DNA from: Inia geoffrensis
Lineage: Eukaryota; Chordata; Mammalia; Artiodactyla; Iniidae
Direction of reading: 5' to 3'
Assembly (NCBI GenBank): GCA_036417435.1
Contig: CM070903.1
Location: 85,842,001 to 85,906,000, forward strand
Length of the DNA: 64,000 bases
The position numbers and the translations under genes are program-made. This document shows positions 1 to 11,539 of this stretch, piece by piece. The notes under the pieces are model-generated. The model was not told where the DNA came from and did not search any database. It was given only the letters and a program-made list of their open reading frames with translations. Each line of letters begins with the position of its first letter. The stretch's first letter is position 1.

Positions 1-233
1 ATTTACTATGTGCCAAGCACTTTCGTTCTAGATAATAGTGACATAGGAATGAACAAGACAAACGAGATTCTTGTTTTGAATAGAATCTACATTTATAAGG
101 ACACCAATTAAATGATTATTGTTTCTCATGAAACAGATCATGAAATACTCATGATCTATTATCCCATAAGGTTGTGTAGCTCATGAGTATTTCCTAATGC
201 TTAGCAACTTGGTGTCTCAGAGGTTACTTTATG

Positions 234-374
234 TCCTTCCTCTGCTTCCCTCCTTCCCTCCCCTTCCTTCTCCCCTTTCCCCTTCCTTCCTTCCTTTCTT
301 CCTTCCTCCCTTCCTTCCCTCTTTCTCTTTCTCCTTTCTTAAAAATTTTTTTTCTTTCTTCCCACTCTCCTTCC
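234..374 (+). repeat. CT-rich low-complexity tract
   Basis: Almost uninterrupted C and T with CCTT/TTCC steps on the plus strand. It is a simple polypyrimidine tract. The small open frames across it are proline/serine/phenylalanine-rich artefacts of the composition. Confidence 0.9.
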
Positions 375-1849
375 ATCAGAATAATTAATAATATGTTTCT
401 AATGAAAGAAAACCTGTAGATGGTAGTAGATTTGGAGACTGTACCTTAATCTCAGTGAAGGCAAAGCACATCTCAACTTGGACAGGATTAAGGAAGGCTG
501 ATACATTATCAGCACAGCACAGTGGAAAAGAAAGAAAAAATTTGGGCTGTCGAAATATGTGGTTGACCACAGGTTTGACTTGGTTTTGGAGAGGTTGGTA
601 TCTTTCATATTGCAGGGGATTGTGCATGTAAAAAAAATACTCAATACCATTTGTATCTTTTTTATTGCCAAATTTGGACTGTCTCCTTTTTTCCCTAAAT
701 CGGGTATTGTCTTGCCACTTTGATATATTAATCTAGTTTTAGTATTACTGGAACCAAATTATATATCAAATCAGTATTTAATTTTAATTAGTAAGGTCAC
801 CTATAGGTTTTCTCTACTAGACATCAAGGGATCAAGCTTGTTCAGTTAATTCTTTTCTTTGGGATTTTGGTCTACTTATTCATTATGTAACACACTGCCC
901 CTTTTTAAAAATTTTTGTTGTTGTGTATTTCTAGTTGGTTATTATCTGTGGCCACTGGTGTTTTTCAGTCCTTGTTGTCGGTACTGTAACTAATTTTTCT
1001 GGATCTATTTGACTTATTCAAGTTTCCTGTGTTCACTCATTTCTGCACACATAGATAGAAACAAGTACATGGGTGTACATTAAAAATATACATATACTTA
1101 CAGAAGTAAGAAAAAATATTTACTCATATCAATATTTCACTACTTATTAACATAAATAAAAATACCATCTTCACATTACAATTACTTTTGTACACCATTT
1201 TTTAATTATTTATTTTTACTTTAAAACATGGAGCCCATGGAAAATTCACCACTGTTACTAGAAATAAGCTATACTCTCTTGGAGTTTTTTTCTGGATGTA
1301 TCTGTATTGCTTCTACAAGTAATAACAGATTTCCCTTACAAGTTCCCCCACAGAGTTAACTTGCTACAGATTTGTATCCTTTTGGTTAATGTCCAAAGAT
1401 TTTTTACTGAAAGAGCTCTTCTAAATAAGAATAATGTTACAAAATAATAGTTCTAAAAGTACACATTACAACTGAAGAGGAGAATAGATACATTGTTTTG
1501 AATATAGCCATTATCAAAAGTACTAGAAAATTTTTTACAAAAAGGTGTAGACACCCTGTTGAAAAGCAACTAAATGCAGAATTCTTTGCTCTGGGATATC
1601 CAGCTGAATTCCACTTTCATAATATTTGATTAAAAGCAAATAAGACCCAGATTCTCTTATATCTGGTATCTAGAACTATCATAATCTAATATTACCACAA
1701 AAGCAAGTTTTTAATTGTCCTAATTTTATTCTAGTCTAAGAAAATATTTTTAACCATCAAGTACATTTTATTTAATAAAGGACTTTCATGCAGATTATAT
1801 CTCAAGTTTTTGTCAGATAGATAAAGTAAATAAAGATGGACTTACAAAA
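375..1849. other. AT-rich non-coding stretch, nothing recognised
   Basis: No gene, RNA or clear repeat family is recognisable. It is AT-rich with scattered A and T runs and only short chance open frames. Confidence 0.6.
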
Positions 1850-3215
1850 AAAATCATTTATCATTCCCCTACATATCACTAACCAAGTGGAAAATATAAT
1901 AGAAAAAATAAGCAAACTCACTATAGCAACAAAAAAATTAAAGCATCTAGGAGCTAACATAATGAATGCAGAAGACCTTTATAGAAAAAAGTAAAGCTTT
2001 AATAATAAAGATATTATAATTGGATATTCATATAATAAAAAAAGGAATTTGATCCCTACCTCACAGTCACACACACAATGGATTGCAAATGTAACCGTAA
2101 GAGGCAAGACAATAAAGCTTCTAAAATAATATAGGAGAGTTTTTTCATGAACTTGAGGTAGGTAAAGATTTCTTAAACAGGACATTAAAAAATGCTATCC
2201 ATAAAAGAAAAAAAAAGATAAATTGGACCAAATTAAAATTAAGAACCTTCTATACATCGAAAGCCACTATTAACAGACTGAAAAACAAGCCACAAATCAG
2301 AAGATATTGTAATACGTATATTTGATAATGACTCATATCCAGAATATATAAAGTCCTATAGTTGAATGAGACAACCAAAAAAAAAAAAAAAGGGCAAATA
2401 CTTAAACAGGCATTTCATGAAAGAAGAATAGTCATCAAACTGACAAAAAGGTGCTCAATTTCATTAATACCAGGAATATGCAAACTAAACCCATAATATG
2501 ATATAACTATACACCTATCAAAATGGCTAAAATACAGAAGAGAAAAAAGCAAGTGTTACAAAGATGTGGAACAACTAGAACTCTCATATGCTGCTAGTGG
2601 AATTATAAATCAGTACTACCATTTTGGAAAATTTTTAGTAGTATCTAGTAAAGGTGACTACAGGCAAACTAAAGCTGACTATAGGCAAACCCCACAACTG
2701 AGCACTTTTAGTCATATACCCAACAGAAATGCATAATTTGTTCACCAAAATATATTTACAAGAATATTTATAGCAGCACTTTTCCTAGTAGTCCAAAACT
2801 GGAAACAGCCCAAATATCCATCATAAAGGTAAGTTGTGGTATATTCATACAATGGAATACTACAGAGCAATGAGAGTAAACAAACTCAACTATATACAAC
2901 AGAATGGATGAATCTCACAAAGGCAATGTTGAGTGAAGGAAGCCATACTCAAGTATATACTGCATGATTTCAATTTTATAAAGTTCAGAAATAAGCTAAA
3001 TAGAAATCAAGATAGTGGTAATGTAAGAGAGAGGGGATAATGTAGGGAAGGATGATGACTGGGAGGGTAGGTAAGGGTGGCTTCTAGAGTTCTGGTGTTT
3101 TTTGATCTGGGTGCTGCTTATATAAGTGGGCTTACTTTGTGAAAATTAGTCAAAGTGTACACTTACAGTCTGTACACTTTATGTATATTATATCAATTAA
3201 AAGTTTAGATGAGAA
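1850..3215 (+). mobile_element. Old LINE-1 fragment, ORF2 3' part and 3' end
   Basis: Reads like a diverged L1 in sense orientation. About 2230-2400 resembles the ORF2 C-terminal region. About 2470-2960 holds the typical L1 phrases, such as AATGGAATACTACAGAGCAA at about 2850 and the following segment on cells and water-type tails. It ends in 3'UTR-like text near 3200. Many stops and indels show that it is ancient and dead. Boundaries are approximate and no target-site duplication was seen. Confidence 0.75.
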
Positions 3216-3289
3216 AGAAAAGGAAAATATACTGAATTCCAGATCTCAAACGAAGCAGAACTATAAATCAAAAATTTTAACTTAAAAAT

Positions 3290-3985
3290 CACTAAAAGGG
3301 ACATAAATGAAGACCTAAAAAATTGCTGAAATATGTTTATGGATGAAAAATTTAACATTAAGGTAACCATCCTCTCTAAATATGTAAATTCAATGTAATT
3401 CCAACAAGATTTTTGAGGAATTCAACTAATGTATTCTAAAACACATACTGAACAATAAATGTGCATAAATAGCCAAGACAATTTTGAAAAACAAAAGCAG
3501 AGGGGAGTCCTTATCAAATATTATGAAATACTGTGAACAGTAATAAAACTAATGTTTCTGGAGCAGAAGTAGACAGATTAATGGGATACTACAGAAACAG
3601 ACCCACTTACATATAATATAAGAAGTTAAGAAAGAACGGACTGTTTAATAAATGTTGGGAAAACCAACTCGAGATAAGAATAATAATTAAGGTGGCTCCC
3701 TACCTTAAATCAAATAAAAAGCTAAACTCCATATGGTTGAAATACCTAAAAAGAAGCTGTAAGGCAAACAGAAGAAACATGTAGAGAAAAGTCTTTAGGA
3801 AATTCTGATAGAAATGGATGTCTAAAACGATATTCAAAGTGCACAACCACAAGGTGAAAAACTGATGGGCTAAGAGAATTTGTTGAACAAAGTACAGCAT
3901 AAACAAAGTTAATGGATGACCTCTTTCACAGCTCAACATCCACTTACCTGGAAAGATGAGAGAATCTGTACATCCTTCCACGTGA
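3290..3985 (+). mobile_element. Second old LINE-1 fragment, mid ORF2
   Basis: Same strand as the preceding L1 but matching an earlier part of ORF2: the stretch around 3370-3420 with TTCAATGTAATTCCAACAAG, then the segment ending TTAATAAATGTTGGGAAAAC at about 3640-3665. The order (late part first, then an earlier part) implies two separate insertions or a rearrangement. Heavily mutated. Confidence 0.65.
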
Positions 3986-4110
3986 GTCTTTGTGATTCAT
4001 TCAGGTTGTAGTTTAAGTTTCCTTTCAATCAATCCAAGAAAGATCAGAGTGACCAAATAAAGCTGGTTGCAAAGGCAGGAAGCAGAAACAATATGATGTT
4101 ATGGAAGTAC
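3986..4110 (-). other. Intron-like extension downstream of the POLH retrocopy
   Basis: Immediately after the exon-4-end equivalent (CAGAAAG at 4111-4117, read on the minus strand) the sequence continues GTACTTCC, which looks like a splice donor, and no longer matches POLH coding sequence. I infer that it derives from the start of POLH intron 4. No poly-A tail or AATAAA is evident before the older L1 begins, so the 3' limit is uncertain. Confidence 0.5.
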
Positions 4111-4603
4111 CTTTCTGAACAGTCCCTTCTGCTGCTGTAGGGCCTTGGGGCAACCCTTCAATGTAGGTGCTCGGCAACAAGTCGGCTGAGACAGGCTGAC
4201 CCTGGAGCTTTTGTAGTCTCTCTCGTACAGCACTGGTCAGGTCTCCGTAAGCCTTGTCAAGGCTGGCACGTTCAGTCGCAGCAAAATGAGACCTTACCTC
4301 CATCACTTCCACACTGGCTTCCCGGTGTTCGGTGAGGTCAGCTTTTCCCACAGGACGCACGAACTCGTGACAGACGATCTGGACATAATTTCTTAGCATC
4401 ATCTGCCCACATATTTCTAGTGACCCCAAGCAGACAAGCTTCGTAACGTACTGCAATTACTCCACCAGGCTTCCATGATTTGTACTGTACAACCGCACAA
4501 GTTTTAGTCCTCAAATGAGGATTTTGCCGCTGCCCCACTTGAACAAAAACAAACAAAAAACATGTCCATGTCCACCAGAGCAATGGTCCTCTCTCTCAGC
4601 CAT
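4111..4603 (-). pseudogene. POLH: POLH (DNA polymerase eta) 5' retrocopy, exons 2-4 fused
   Basis: The functional gene encodes the Y-family polymerase that copies past UV photoproducts in the nucleus. On the minus strand the translated pieces match its N-terminal palm: VQVGQRQNPHLR, CAVVQYKSWKPGGVIAV, MWADDAKKLCPD, then in another frame ADLTEHREASVEVME, ERASLDKAY, LQKLQGQP and SADLLPSTYIEGLPQGPT. The start codon equivalent is at 4601-4603. The 493 bases equal the 490-base human coding stretch up to the end of exon 4, so the introns are missing and this is a processed copy. It is dead. One extra A in the run at 4343-4346 shifts the frame, the first 15-20 codons carry indels, and the second catalytic carboxylate (SIDEAY in the parent) reads SLDKAY, with lysine at 4253-4255. 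Everything after exon 4 of the parent is absent. The family match is from memory of the human protein. Confidence 0.9.
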
Positions 4604-4945
4604 TTTTCAAGGTGACAGACACCTGACAAAACGGCCACCCGCGGACGCCGCCGACTCTGGGCTCCGTGTCCGGTGGAAGGAAGATCAAAGGATCTTAAAT
4701 ATCTGTTCCCTTTCCGGGAGTGGGCTAGTCAGTTTCGAGAGAGGTTTATTTCCTGTAACGACAGAGGAAAGGACCAAAGGCCAAGAAGACGCTTGCCCGG
4801 GCAGCGGCCCACACAGCTGCGCTGCCTCAGCCGAGGTCACGTGCTCAGCGGATCGCTCTTCTGACGGAGACGTGATGGTGCGTGCGCCACCAATAGCCGA
4901 TGAAGCGCCTGCGCACCGCCCCTTACGTCTCCCGGGACGACTTCT
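4604..4945 (-). promoter_or_regulatory. CpG-rich 5' head of the POLH retrocopy, promoter-like
   Basis: Roughly 30 or more CpGs in about 330 bases, in contrast to the CpG-poor surroundings. It is contiguous with the retrocopy start codon, so at least its proximal part should be POLH 5'UTR (non-coding exon 1). The distal part carries promoter-type motifs: CACGTG at 4838-4843, CCAAT at 4890-4894 and a GCGCCTGCGCA NRF1-like site near 4905-4915. Whether it is all transcribed leader or includes upstream promoter DNA cannot be told here. Confidence 0.55.
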
Positions 4946-5539
4946 AAATTAACGTTTCTGTTTCTGTGCCGTAAGGAATTCTGCGTTCCACAGACTCAAC
5001 TGTTCTAATTAACCGTAACTGCTATTATATTTTGGTTTGGATGTTTGAATCTTCATGGCTTGGTGAGTAGCTGCTCTTTCAGCCGATCTGTTGTCGTTTC
5101 AGCACATCCTGTCATCCTAGAAAAAGTCTTGTTCTGCTATAACCATAGGAGGTACCATCACCATCCTAATTTTTTCTGTCCTAAGACATGAAGCCAGGTA
5201 TCTTCCAAGGAGTCCTGGTTCCTTTGAGTGTGATTTGAAATCGTAATCTGCGCTTTATGAGTTCTCCTAACGGCAAGTTGTGTACACAGGTGCTGCTATT
5301 GCTGTAGGTGAAATGCTTTCAGCGGCAGAGCTGGGAAATATATTTTTAAGGGTATGAGCTCTTACATCAGATTTCTTTCTAAATTAAAGTTTGAATGATG
5401 TAAGTTTTTATGCTGCACTGGCCGTGTGAATCGAATTGCACGTATGGTTTTCCTAAGCCAAGGCTTGTTTCTGTTCAGAACCAATATTTTCTGAGACGGA
5501 CTACGGTGGAACCTGTGGTTTTGATCCACCCAGCAGCCT
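4946..5539. other. Non-coding stretch, nothing recognised
   Basis: Unique-looking sequence to the right of the retrocopy. No gene or repeat family recognised. Confidence 0.5.
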
Positions 5540-5945
5540 TTCCCCTTTCTTTGTTACTAACATTCCAATTTTCTTTTTGGGGACTTCATTTCCCTCCTTC
5601 CATGCTGTTCTAGTGGGAGAGTCACGTGCACTGTTTGGACACGTGTCTGAGATAAGACTAACCCTATCCTCCCAGGAGTTTGACTCTTCATTGAGGGGAC
5701 ATTGACACAAAGCATTGAAATGAGTCCTTCCAATGGCCATCCCTTGAAGAGATACTCAGTTAATGCCTCTTTCCTAATTTCTTGGAACATCTTTGAGCCT
5801 ATTGCTCCCAACGCCTGATTGTTCACTTTTTCATTAGGGTCTATAATTTATTTTATTTTTGTTAATTATTATTGTTACTTTGCTTAAGTTAACCAGAGTC
5901 TCTTTCTGTCACCTGCAACCAGATAATCGTAACTGATGCACTTTT
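5540..5945 (-). repeat. Ancient interspersed repeat, family not named
   Basis: The right end, read on the minus strand, gives GTGACAGAAAGAGACTCTGG then TTAACTTAAGCAAA. This resembles a common old mammalian repeat that begins with 'tgacagaaaccc...ggcttaagcaaa'. Similar text appears at about 11570-11610 and 27400-27470. Family assignment is left open. Confidence 0.4.
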
Positions 5946-6741
5946 CTTTGTGGGTGGGTATGTAGGTTGCCAGTAGCTTCCACTCTAACCATGGTAGGTG
6001 ATTCTGACAATCATTTGCATGATGACCTGGTCAGTTTACTTAGAGAAGATTTCAGTCAGTAACAAAGGGTGTGGGAAAAATGTGGGTCCTTTTTATTCAC
6101 AAAACAGGCTCTTTTGTTTTTGAGGCACATTTTGTTCTTCTATTTGTTTTATTTGTTTATAGGTACAATCATTTTCAGAGTTATTTTTATGTGAAAAAGA
6201 TTACTCACAATTTGTCATTTTCAGAAAGTGAGCACATAAGACATTCTTTGAGGGAAAGGCCTGCATAACTTTACCACCCTGCCCCCAAGATTATCTGAGG
6301 TTGCATATCCTGTATATACAACCCAATTACTCAGCCTATGTCTTCATAAGTAAGAAGGTCAGAGGTACCTTTGGGTTGTTTTCTTTGATGTCTTGGTATA
6401 GAGATTTGTTCATAGACAATGACTTTTGGACATCAAATATTTGAACTTGTTTGAGCTGAACTGTGTGATTCCTACCAGCAAGTGTGCTGTGTTTTCCCTA
6501 TCTGTGAAGGGCTTTTCTCATTTCCTGTGTTTAGGAAATGATAATGACTGACCTTGAAGTTTGCTGGGCTGAAGTGTTAGGTAAGCAATACATAATAGCA
6601 GTGATTCCCTGGGATCGCAGTCCAGGTTGGGTGTTGTCTGCATTCTTCAACACTTCATTGCTGGTTCAGTTTTCAGTTTTCAAGTTACCAACTTAATCTT
6701 CAGATCATGTGTAGTAAGCCATTCCAAATCATAGGTACAAT
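5946..6741. other. Non-coding stretch, nothing recognised
   Basis: No coding signature and no clear repeat. Composition is ordinary AT-rich mammalian sequence. Confidence 0.5.
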
Positions 6742-6893
6742 AGCAGCTACCATTTATTGAGTATACTGTGCTATGCACTGTATCAGGTGGTTTGTAAAAA
6801 GTGTGTTCTATTTTTACCAGTATCCTGGGTAAATACTGTCATCACCATTTACAGAGAAGGGAACTGGGATTCGAAGTTCTGTGATTTTATAAA
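6742..6893 (-). repeat. MIR SINE fragment
   Basis: Plus strand reads CCATTTATTGAGTATACTGTGC early on and ends with the inverted MIR core, TTTACAGAGAAGGGAACTGG. The order marks a minus-strand MIR. Well diverged. The CHR SINE at 6911 inserted next to or into it. Confidence 0.75.
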
Positions 6894-6910
6894 GATTTCC
6901 CTATTCTACT

Positions 6911-7121
6911 TTTTTTTTTTTTTTTTTTTGTGGTACGCGGGCCTCTCACTGTTGTGGCCTCTCCCGTTGCGGAGCACAGGCTCCGGACGTGCAGACTCAG
7001 CGGCCGTGGCTCACGGGCCCAGCCGCTCCGCGGCATGTGGGATCTTCCCGGACCGGGGCACGAACCCGTGTCCCCTGCATCGGCAGGCGGACTCTCAACC
7101 ACTGCGCCACCAGGGAAGCCC
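6911..7121 (-). mobile_element. CHR-type tRNA-Glu SINE, short form
   Basis: Starts as a T-run at 6911-6929 (the A-tail on the minus strand) and ends CACCAGGGAAGCCC. TSDs are CCTATTCTACT at 6900-6910 and CTTATTCTACT from 7122. Close to the other short copies, so fairly young. Non-autonomous, transcribed by RNA polymerase III and mobilised by L1 in this class. Confidence 0.95.
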
Positions 7122-7200
7122 CTTATTCTACTTTTTGACAATTTATTCAAATTAAAGATATGCATATTTCACATAAGAGCCTTCATAAATAATAGGATAG

Positions 7201-7437
7201 GGACTTCCCTGGTGGTCCAGTGGCTAAGACTCCGTGCTCCCAATGCAGGGATTCCATCCCTGGTCAGGGAACTAGATCCCAAATGCTGCAACTGAGAGTT
7301 CGCATGCCACAACTAAAGATCCCCCATGCTGCAACTAAAAAGATCCCGCATGCTGCAGCGAAGATCCTGCACGTGGCAACGAAAATCCTGCGTGCTGCAA
7401 CTATGACCCAGTGCAACCAAATAAAAAATAATAATAA
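7201..7437 (+). mobile_element. CHR-related tRNA-Glu SINE with internally repeated body
   Basis: Head is GGACTTCCCTGGTGGTCCAG, differing from the short copies. The body is built of about six 20-22 base units of the type GATCCCGCATGCTGCAACTA (7278-7400), followed by an AATAATAAT tail. Likely TSD: AATAGGATAG at 7191-7200 and AATGGGATAA from 7436. Confidence 0.9.
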
Positions 7438-10400
7438 TGGGATAAACACAAGACATGTGCCTATGTCGCCCTTGTTTCAATGATTTTCAGATCTCAAACT
7501 CTTTACCCCTGTTCTTTGATCACATCCAGCATTCAACACCTTTTCCAAGTCAGAAATCTGAAAGTTACCCTCGATCTTTTCCTCTTTTTATTCCCTTTTG
7601 TTCATCAGTTATCAAGTCTTGTCAAAAATATATTTTGAATATGACTATTTTTCTTCCTTCCTACTGTTACTGCCATACTTTAGTTCACCATTATCTTGTC
7701 ATCTCAATACTGGGATTACTGCAACAATATTCTAGCTGTATCTAAAAGGAGATGTCTCAGGTAATCTATGCTTATCCAGGCCTCTGGAAGACATGGACTT
7801 TTTGGAATGAGTTATGGTCCTAGAGGGGAATAGAGTTATGGTTGTAGGGTGATAATGTGTGGTCACAGAATTGGATGAGAGATCATCTATGGGGAAAGAA
7901 TAAAGATTGAGTTGATTCATTTTAGTGGTAGGCTACAATCATCATGGAACCTTTTGAACCAAGGGTGAGAGATTAAATCAATAAGCAGGAAATGGAGCTG
8001 TCTTTGGATTCTGGGCATAACAGATCAGTGTGCCACACTGTAGCGGCTAGGTAAAGGTATTAAGAGAACAATAAGAGGTCAGCAATAAATTAGGAGAAAA
8101 GAGCAAGATGAAGTTGGAGAGGTAAGATGGTAACTTTCCTAACATTTACCATGTTCTATGCAGGACCTGTTTGTTGAATTGTACAAAGGCTTTATTTTTA
8201 TTTATATGGTATAAAGGTCTTCCCAGGTTGAGGGTAGATTCACAGTGTCTGAACCAAATAGACCTTTAGGAACCAAGGGCTTGAGGCCTGAGTATCAGTT
8301 CTGTGAATTTAGTAATGCCGTTTGGCCATACCTTTTCCTCAGCTAGAGATTGGAAAGTGGCCAATATTATGCCCAAGCAGGTTGGGCCATGCCCGTTTTG
8401 GACTGCCCAAAGGCAGAATAAAAGATAAGTAAAAAGACCAGGTGATATTTTTTAAAAGATAAAATGAAAGAAGGCAGTTTCATATGAAAAAGACCTTATA
8501 AGCAGAGAGATCGGTCACCCTAAGTGAAACAATGTTAGATGAATTCCACAAGGCTGTGGCTGATGGTTTTTGCTAAATCACTATGGATTATATTCACCTA
8601 GAGTACCATTTCATTGTGTAGTAGATAGGGTCTTGGGGGACAAGAACAAACATTGGATTCCCTATCAAATAGCACACTGAGCCTGGGAGAGGAAAGTTGT
8701 GGATCTCTCATAGCTAGAATGAAACAGTATTTCATTGAAAACGTTCTCACTCTAAACTAACAGGGATCCTGATTTCTAAATTGGTTTCAATTAAATATAT
8801 TTTCTTCCCTTCTAAGAAAACAACATACAACTATAATCTCTTCTAACTATTGGCAGATCTGTGATGCTATAGCACTCCACACCTTCCCAGTGGCTGCAAT
8901 TACACACATCAAATTTCAGGATGGGCGACAAGGTAAGATTCTAGAGGTAAAAGGCTACCACTTATGGTCCCCATTTTGCTCTCATATGTCACAGCCTTTT
9001 ATTGTCAGGAGTTATTTAGAGAAACAGTCATCAGCTAACAAAACCATCTGTTAGTTAACAACAGCAAAATATAAGGCTATTTCAAAATAGCATGGGGCAT
9101 TTCAAGTTAAGGGCAGATGAGTGCCAACTATTTTTTCCCTTCAGTCTTTCCTTGTTAAAAAAGAATGCATTTGTTATCAAAGCTAGTTTGGCTAATGTGC
9201 TTTCACCTCATACATATCTAGAAATCAAAGCTGCCTAGAAAGTTATTTGAGGGTATGTTCTCCCTTTGGAGCCCATCTTGCTCCAGTCATGCTAATAGGA
9301 ATTTCATGTGTGTGTCAAGAGGACAATATAGCCTTTATGCAATTCAACCAAAACGTCCTACTCAGAACATGGTAAATGTTGGGAAAGCAAAAACGGCCTC
9401 ACTGGACAGATTTAGTAAAATTCTTCACCTTTGTGCTTGTCTGCATTACTCCATTACTTTTTCCATCTGTAGGAGGAGGGGTGGTAGATGAAGAATCTCT
9501 GTACTCCTCCTTTTCCCTTGGCCAGGTAGTTTCCCAAATCAGCTAAATATAACTCCATTTATTGTCATGCTAAAATGTTCTATTTAGCTGTGTTTAACTG
9601 GATATCATGATTCCCCAGGCTGACCTTTTGCTCCTGGGAAGTCGTTTTAAATTCAATCCCGGCAAAGGAAAATCCTTCCAATTCGCTGGCTGTGAAAGGT
9701 CACAAGTGAAATGTGTTTTGATGGTATCTGCCTATGGCTTAATTCTCAGTAAACTTGAGCACTAACTGGGCCTCAATTGTGCTTTGTCTTGGGAATCCGA
9801 GTTCTAAGAAGCCTGGGAGAGCTGAGTGGGAGACGTGGGGCTGAGTTGCTGGCATCAGCCGAGGGTACACAAAGGTACCAGCTGAAAGGTAAGGTATATG
9901 GTGCTAAGTTAGGTCAATGCTGCCTTCTTTCTGAGCTGATGAGGGATTCAGACTAAAATATATAGTTTCTCTCCCTGTTTCATTTGATCTGTTTAAGAGG
10001 GGCATTTCCCACTTTCTGGGAGGCAAAGAGGGCTTAGGGTGAGATAGAGAAGGAACTAGAAGTGTGTGAACCAGTCAAGAGGAAATTGGAGTATCCTGAA
10101 AATTTAGCCATTTCAGGGTCCAGAGCATAAAGTCAGCGTTCCAAGTTTGACTCTTTCCCTTTTACAACATCTTTCTTGTTTATAATTTAGTAGCACTTCA
10201 GTCTCCAGTGAGTTCCTCACCATCATTATGCTGATTTTTAACTGAATTAAAGTACTTTTCCTACATCTTATCAAAGAGCCTCACCCCCGTTTAAAAAAAT
10301 CATATTTACCAAGCAATATTAGGAGCTCTGTCAGAGACTTTTGAAGAGTTCAGTGGATGAAATATTGAGGTGAAGTTTCTGGATTTTTGTTTTGTTCTTA

Positions 10401-10539
10401 CTCTATTTCAACTTTTTGTGACTTTGCGCCATAATCATTCAATCAACAAGCATAATATCTGGCTCTTTCTAACTGAGAAAGAAGCCCAGAGAACAGTCTG
10501 TCCTCCCAGCACCCCATTCCTCTATCACACACACATTAT
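7438..10539. other. 3.1 kb non-coding stretch
   Basis: No open frame with protein-like content and no SINE or L1 of recognisable age. Possible faint MIR-like text near 8140-8200, too weak to call. Confidence 0.5.
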
Positions 10540-10870
10540 GCTCTATGCCAGCAAGTATTCAATGTTTCCTGAATACGACTTGCAATTCCATACTTCCATG
10601 CCTATGTTTATGTGGCTTCCTCTTCCTGAGATGTCTTCATTTTTTTCATCAAAATTCTATTCATGCAGAAAGGCCAAAATGGCACTCGTTTCTGTAAAGC
10701 TTTCAAAAGGCTTCCCTCCTCTCACCTGTGTTGAAGGCGAGCATGACTTCGTAACATTTTGTCTATGCATCTGTTATGCTTGGATATTCTACTGTGGTAT
10801 ATCTGTGTGTCTCCCACTCAACCCAGCACCCTGAGGGCAGAAGCTGGGCCTTCTTCATCTTTATACCCCA
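10540..10870 (+). repeat. L2 LINE fragment (3' region)
   Basis: About 10660-10860 carries typical L2 3' text, including CCCAGCACCCTGAGGGCAGAAGC and CCCAGTGCTTAGC. The upstream part is more diverged. The overlapping 154-codon open frame at 10370-10834 has no protein-like conservation that I recognise. Confidence 0.55.
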
Positions 10871-11539
10871 GTGCTTAGCTCAGGGGTTACTCTAAGAAGA
10901 GGAGTCTTTAGCCATCCTACCACTGAAGTATGAGCAGTATGAGCCTTTGATATCAAGGGGGAGAAATGAAGTGATGTTTCTTAGAGCAAATGTATCTTGA
11001 GAGTTCATAGCAGCCACAGGAATAAGAAGAGAGCAAAAAACTCATTCTCTAAAAGCAGTAAGGGCAGTTCTGTGGTCATAAATGAGAAAAATTCTGCTTC
11101 CCTTTTCCCTTCCTTGTGTTGTCATTTCTTGGAAGTACCTGGTTGCCGGGAGAACTTTTAGAATATTGGCAGTGAGTTCAGCTGGAGAGAAATGGAGATG
11201 GCTCTGAAGTTGGGTGGAGACAGCTACACTTGGCCGCATTTCACCAACTTCTCATCTTCTTCTCCCTTCCTGGTTCTCCCTTCCACCCAGCAGACGGCAG
11301 GCCGGCTCCGATTCCTGAGATTTCTTGAGAGAGAAAGCAGTATATGGCCTGCCAACCCCTGAGTTAAGCCATGTTCTACAGAAACAGCGTTCAGTGATCC
11401 AGGTGCAGCTGATGGAGCAACTGCTTGTACTTACTCCTTTGCCATCAGTGGCTTCCGGCATTTAGTGACCCCGGGTGGTCCTGGGTATCCATATCAGTCC
11501 CAGATGACAGCACTTTCTCTCCCTCGTCAGGGGTCAGTC
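10871..11539. other. Non-coding stretch, nothing recognised
   Basis: No gene or clear repeat seen. Confidence 0.45.

Noticed and set aside
4515..4952. 145-codon plus-strand frame opposite the POLH copy
   Set aside because: It is the antisense of POLH leader and coding sequence. It stays open because of high GC.
6911..7121. Functional tRNA-Glu gene in SINE heads
   Set aside because: The tRNA-like parts carry SINE-specific changes and are attached to SINE bodies with A-tails and TSDs. No cloverleaf gene is supported.
6930..7295. Open frames over SINEs giving similar arginine/serine/proline-rich peptides (also at 28599, 32994, 33689, 50251, 58039, 62234)
   Set aside because: They recur only because the same SINE is translated. 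The peptide is a shadow of the tRNA-derived body, not a gene family.
7278..7400. Short regular repeats resembling a CRISPR array
   Set aside because: Units are adjacent without unique spacers, lie within a SINE, and the genome is mammalian.
10370..10834. 154-codon open frame on the plus strand
   Set aside because: Overlaps L2 text, with no recognisable domain and no splice or promoter context.
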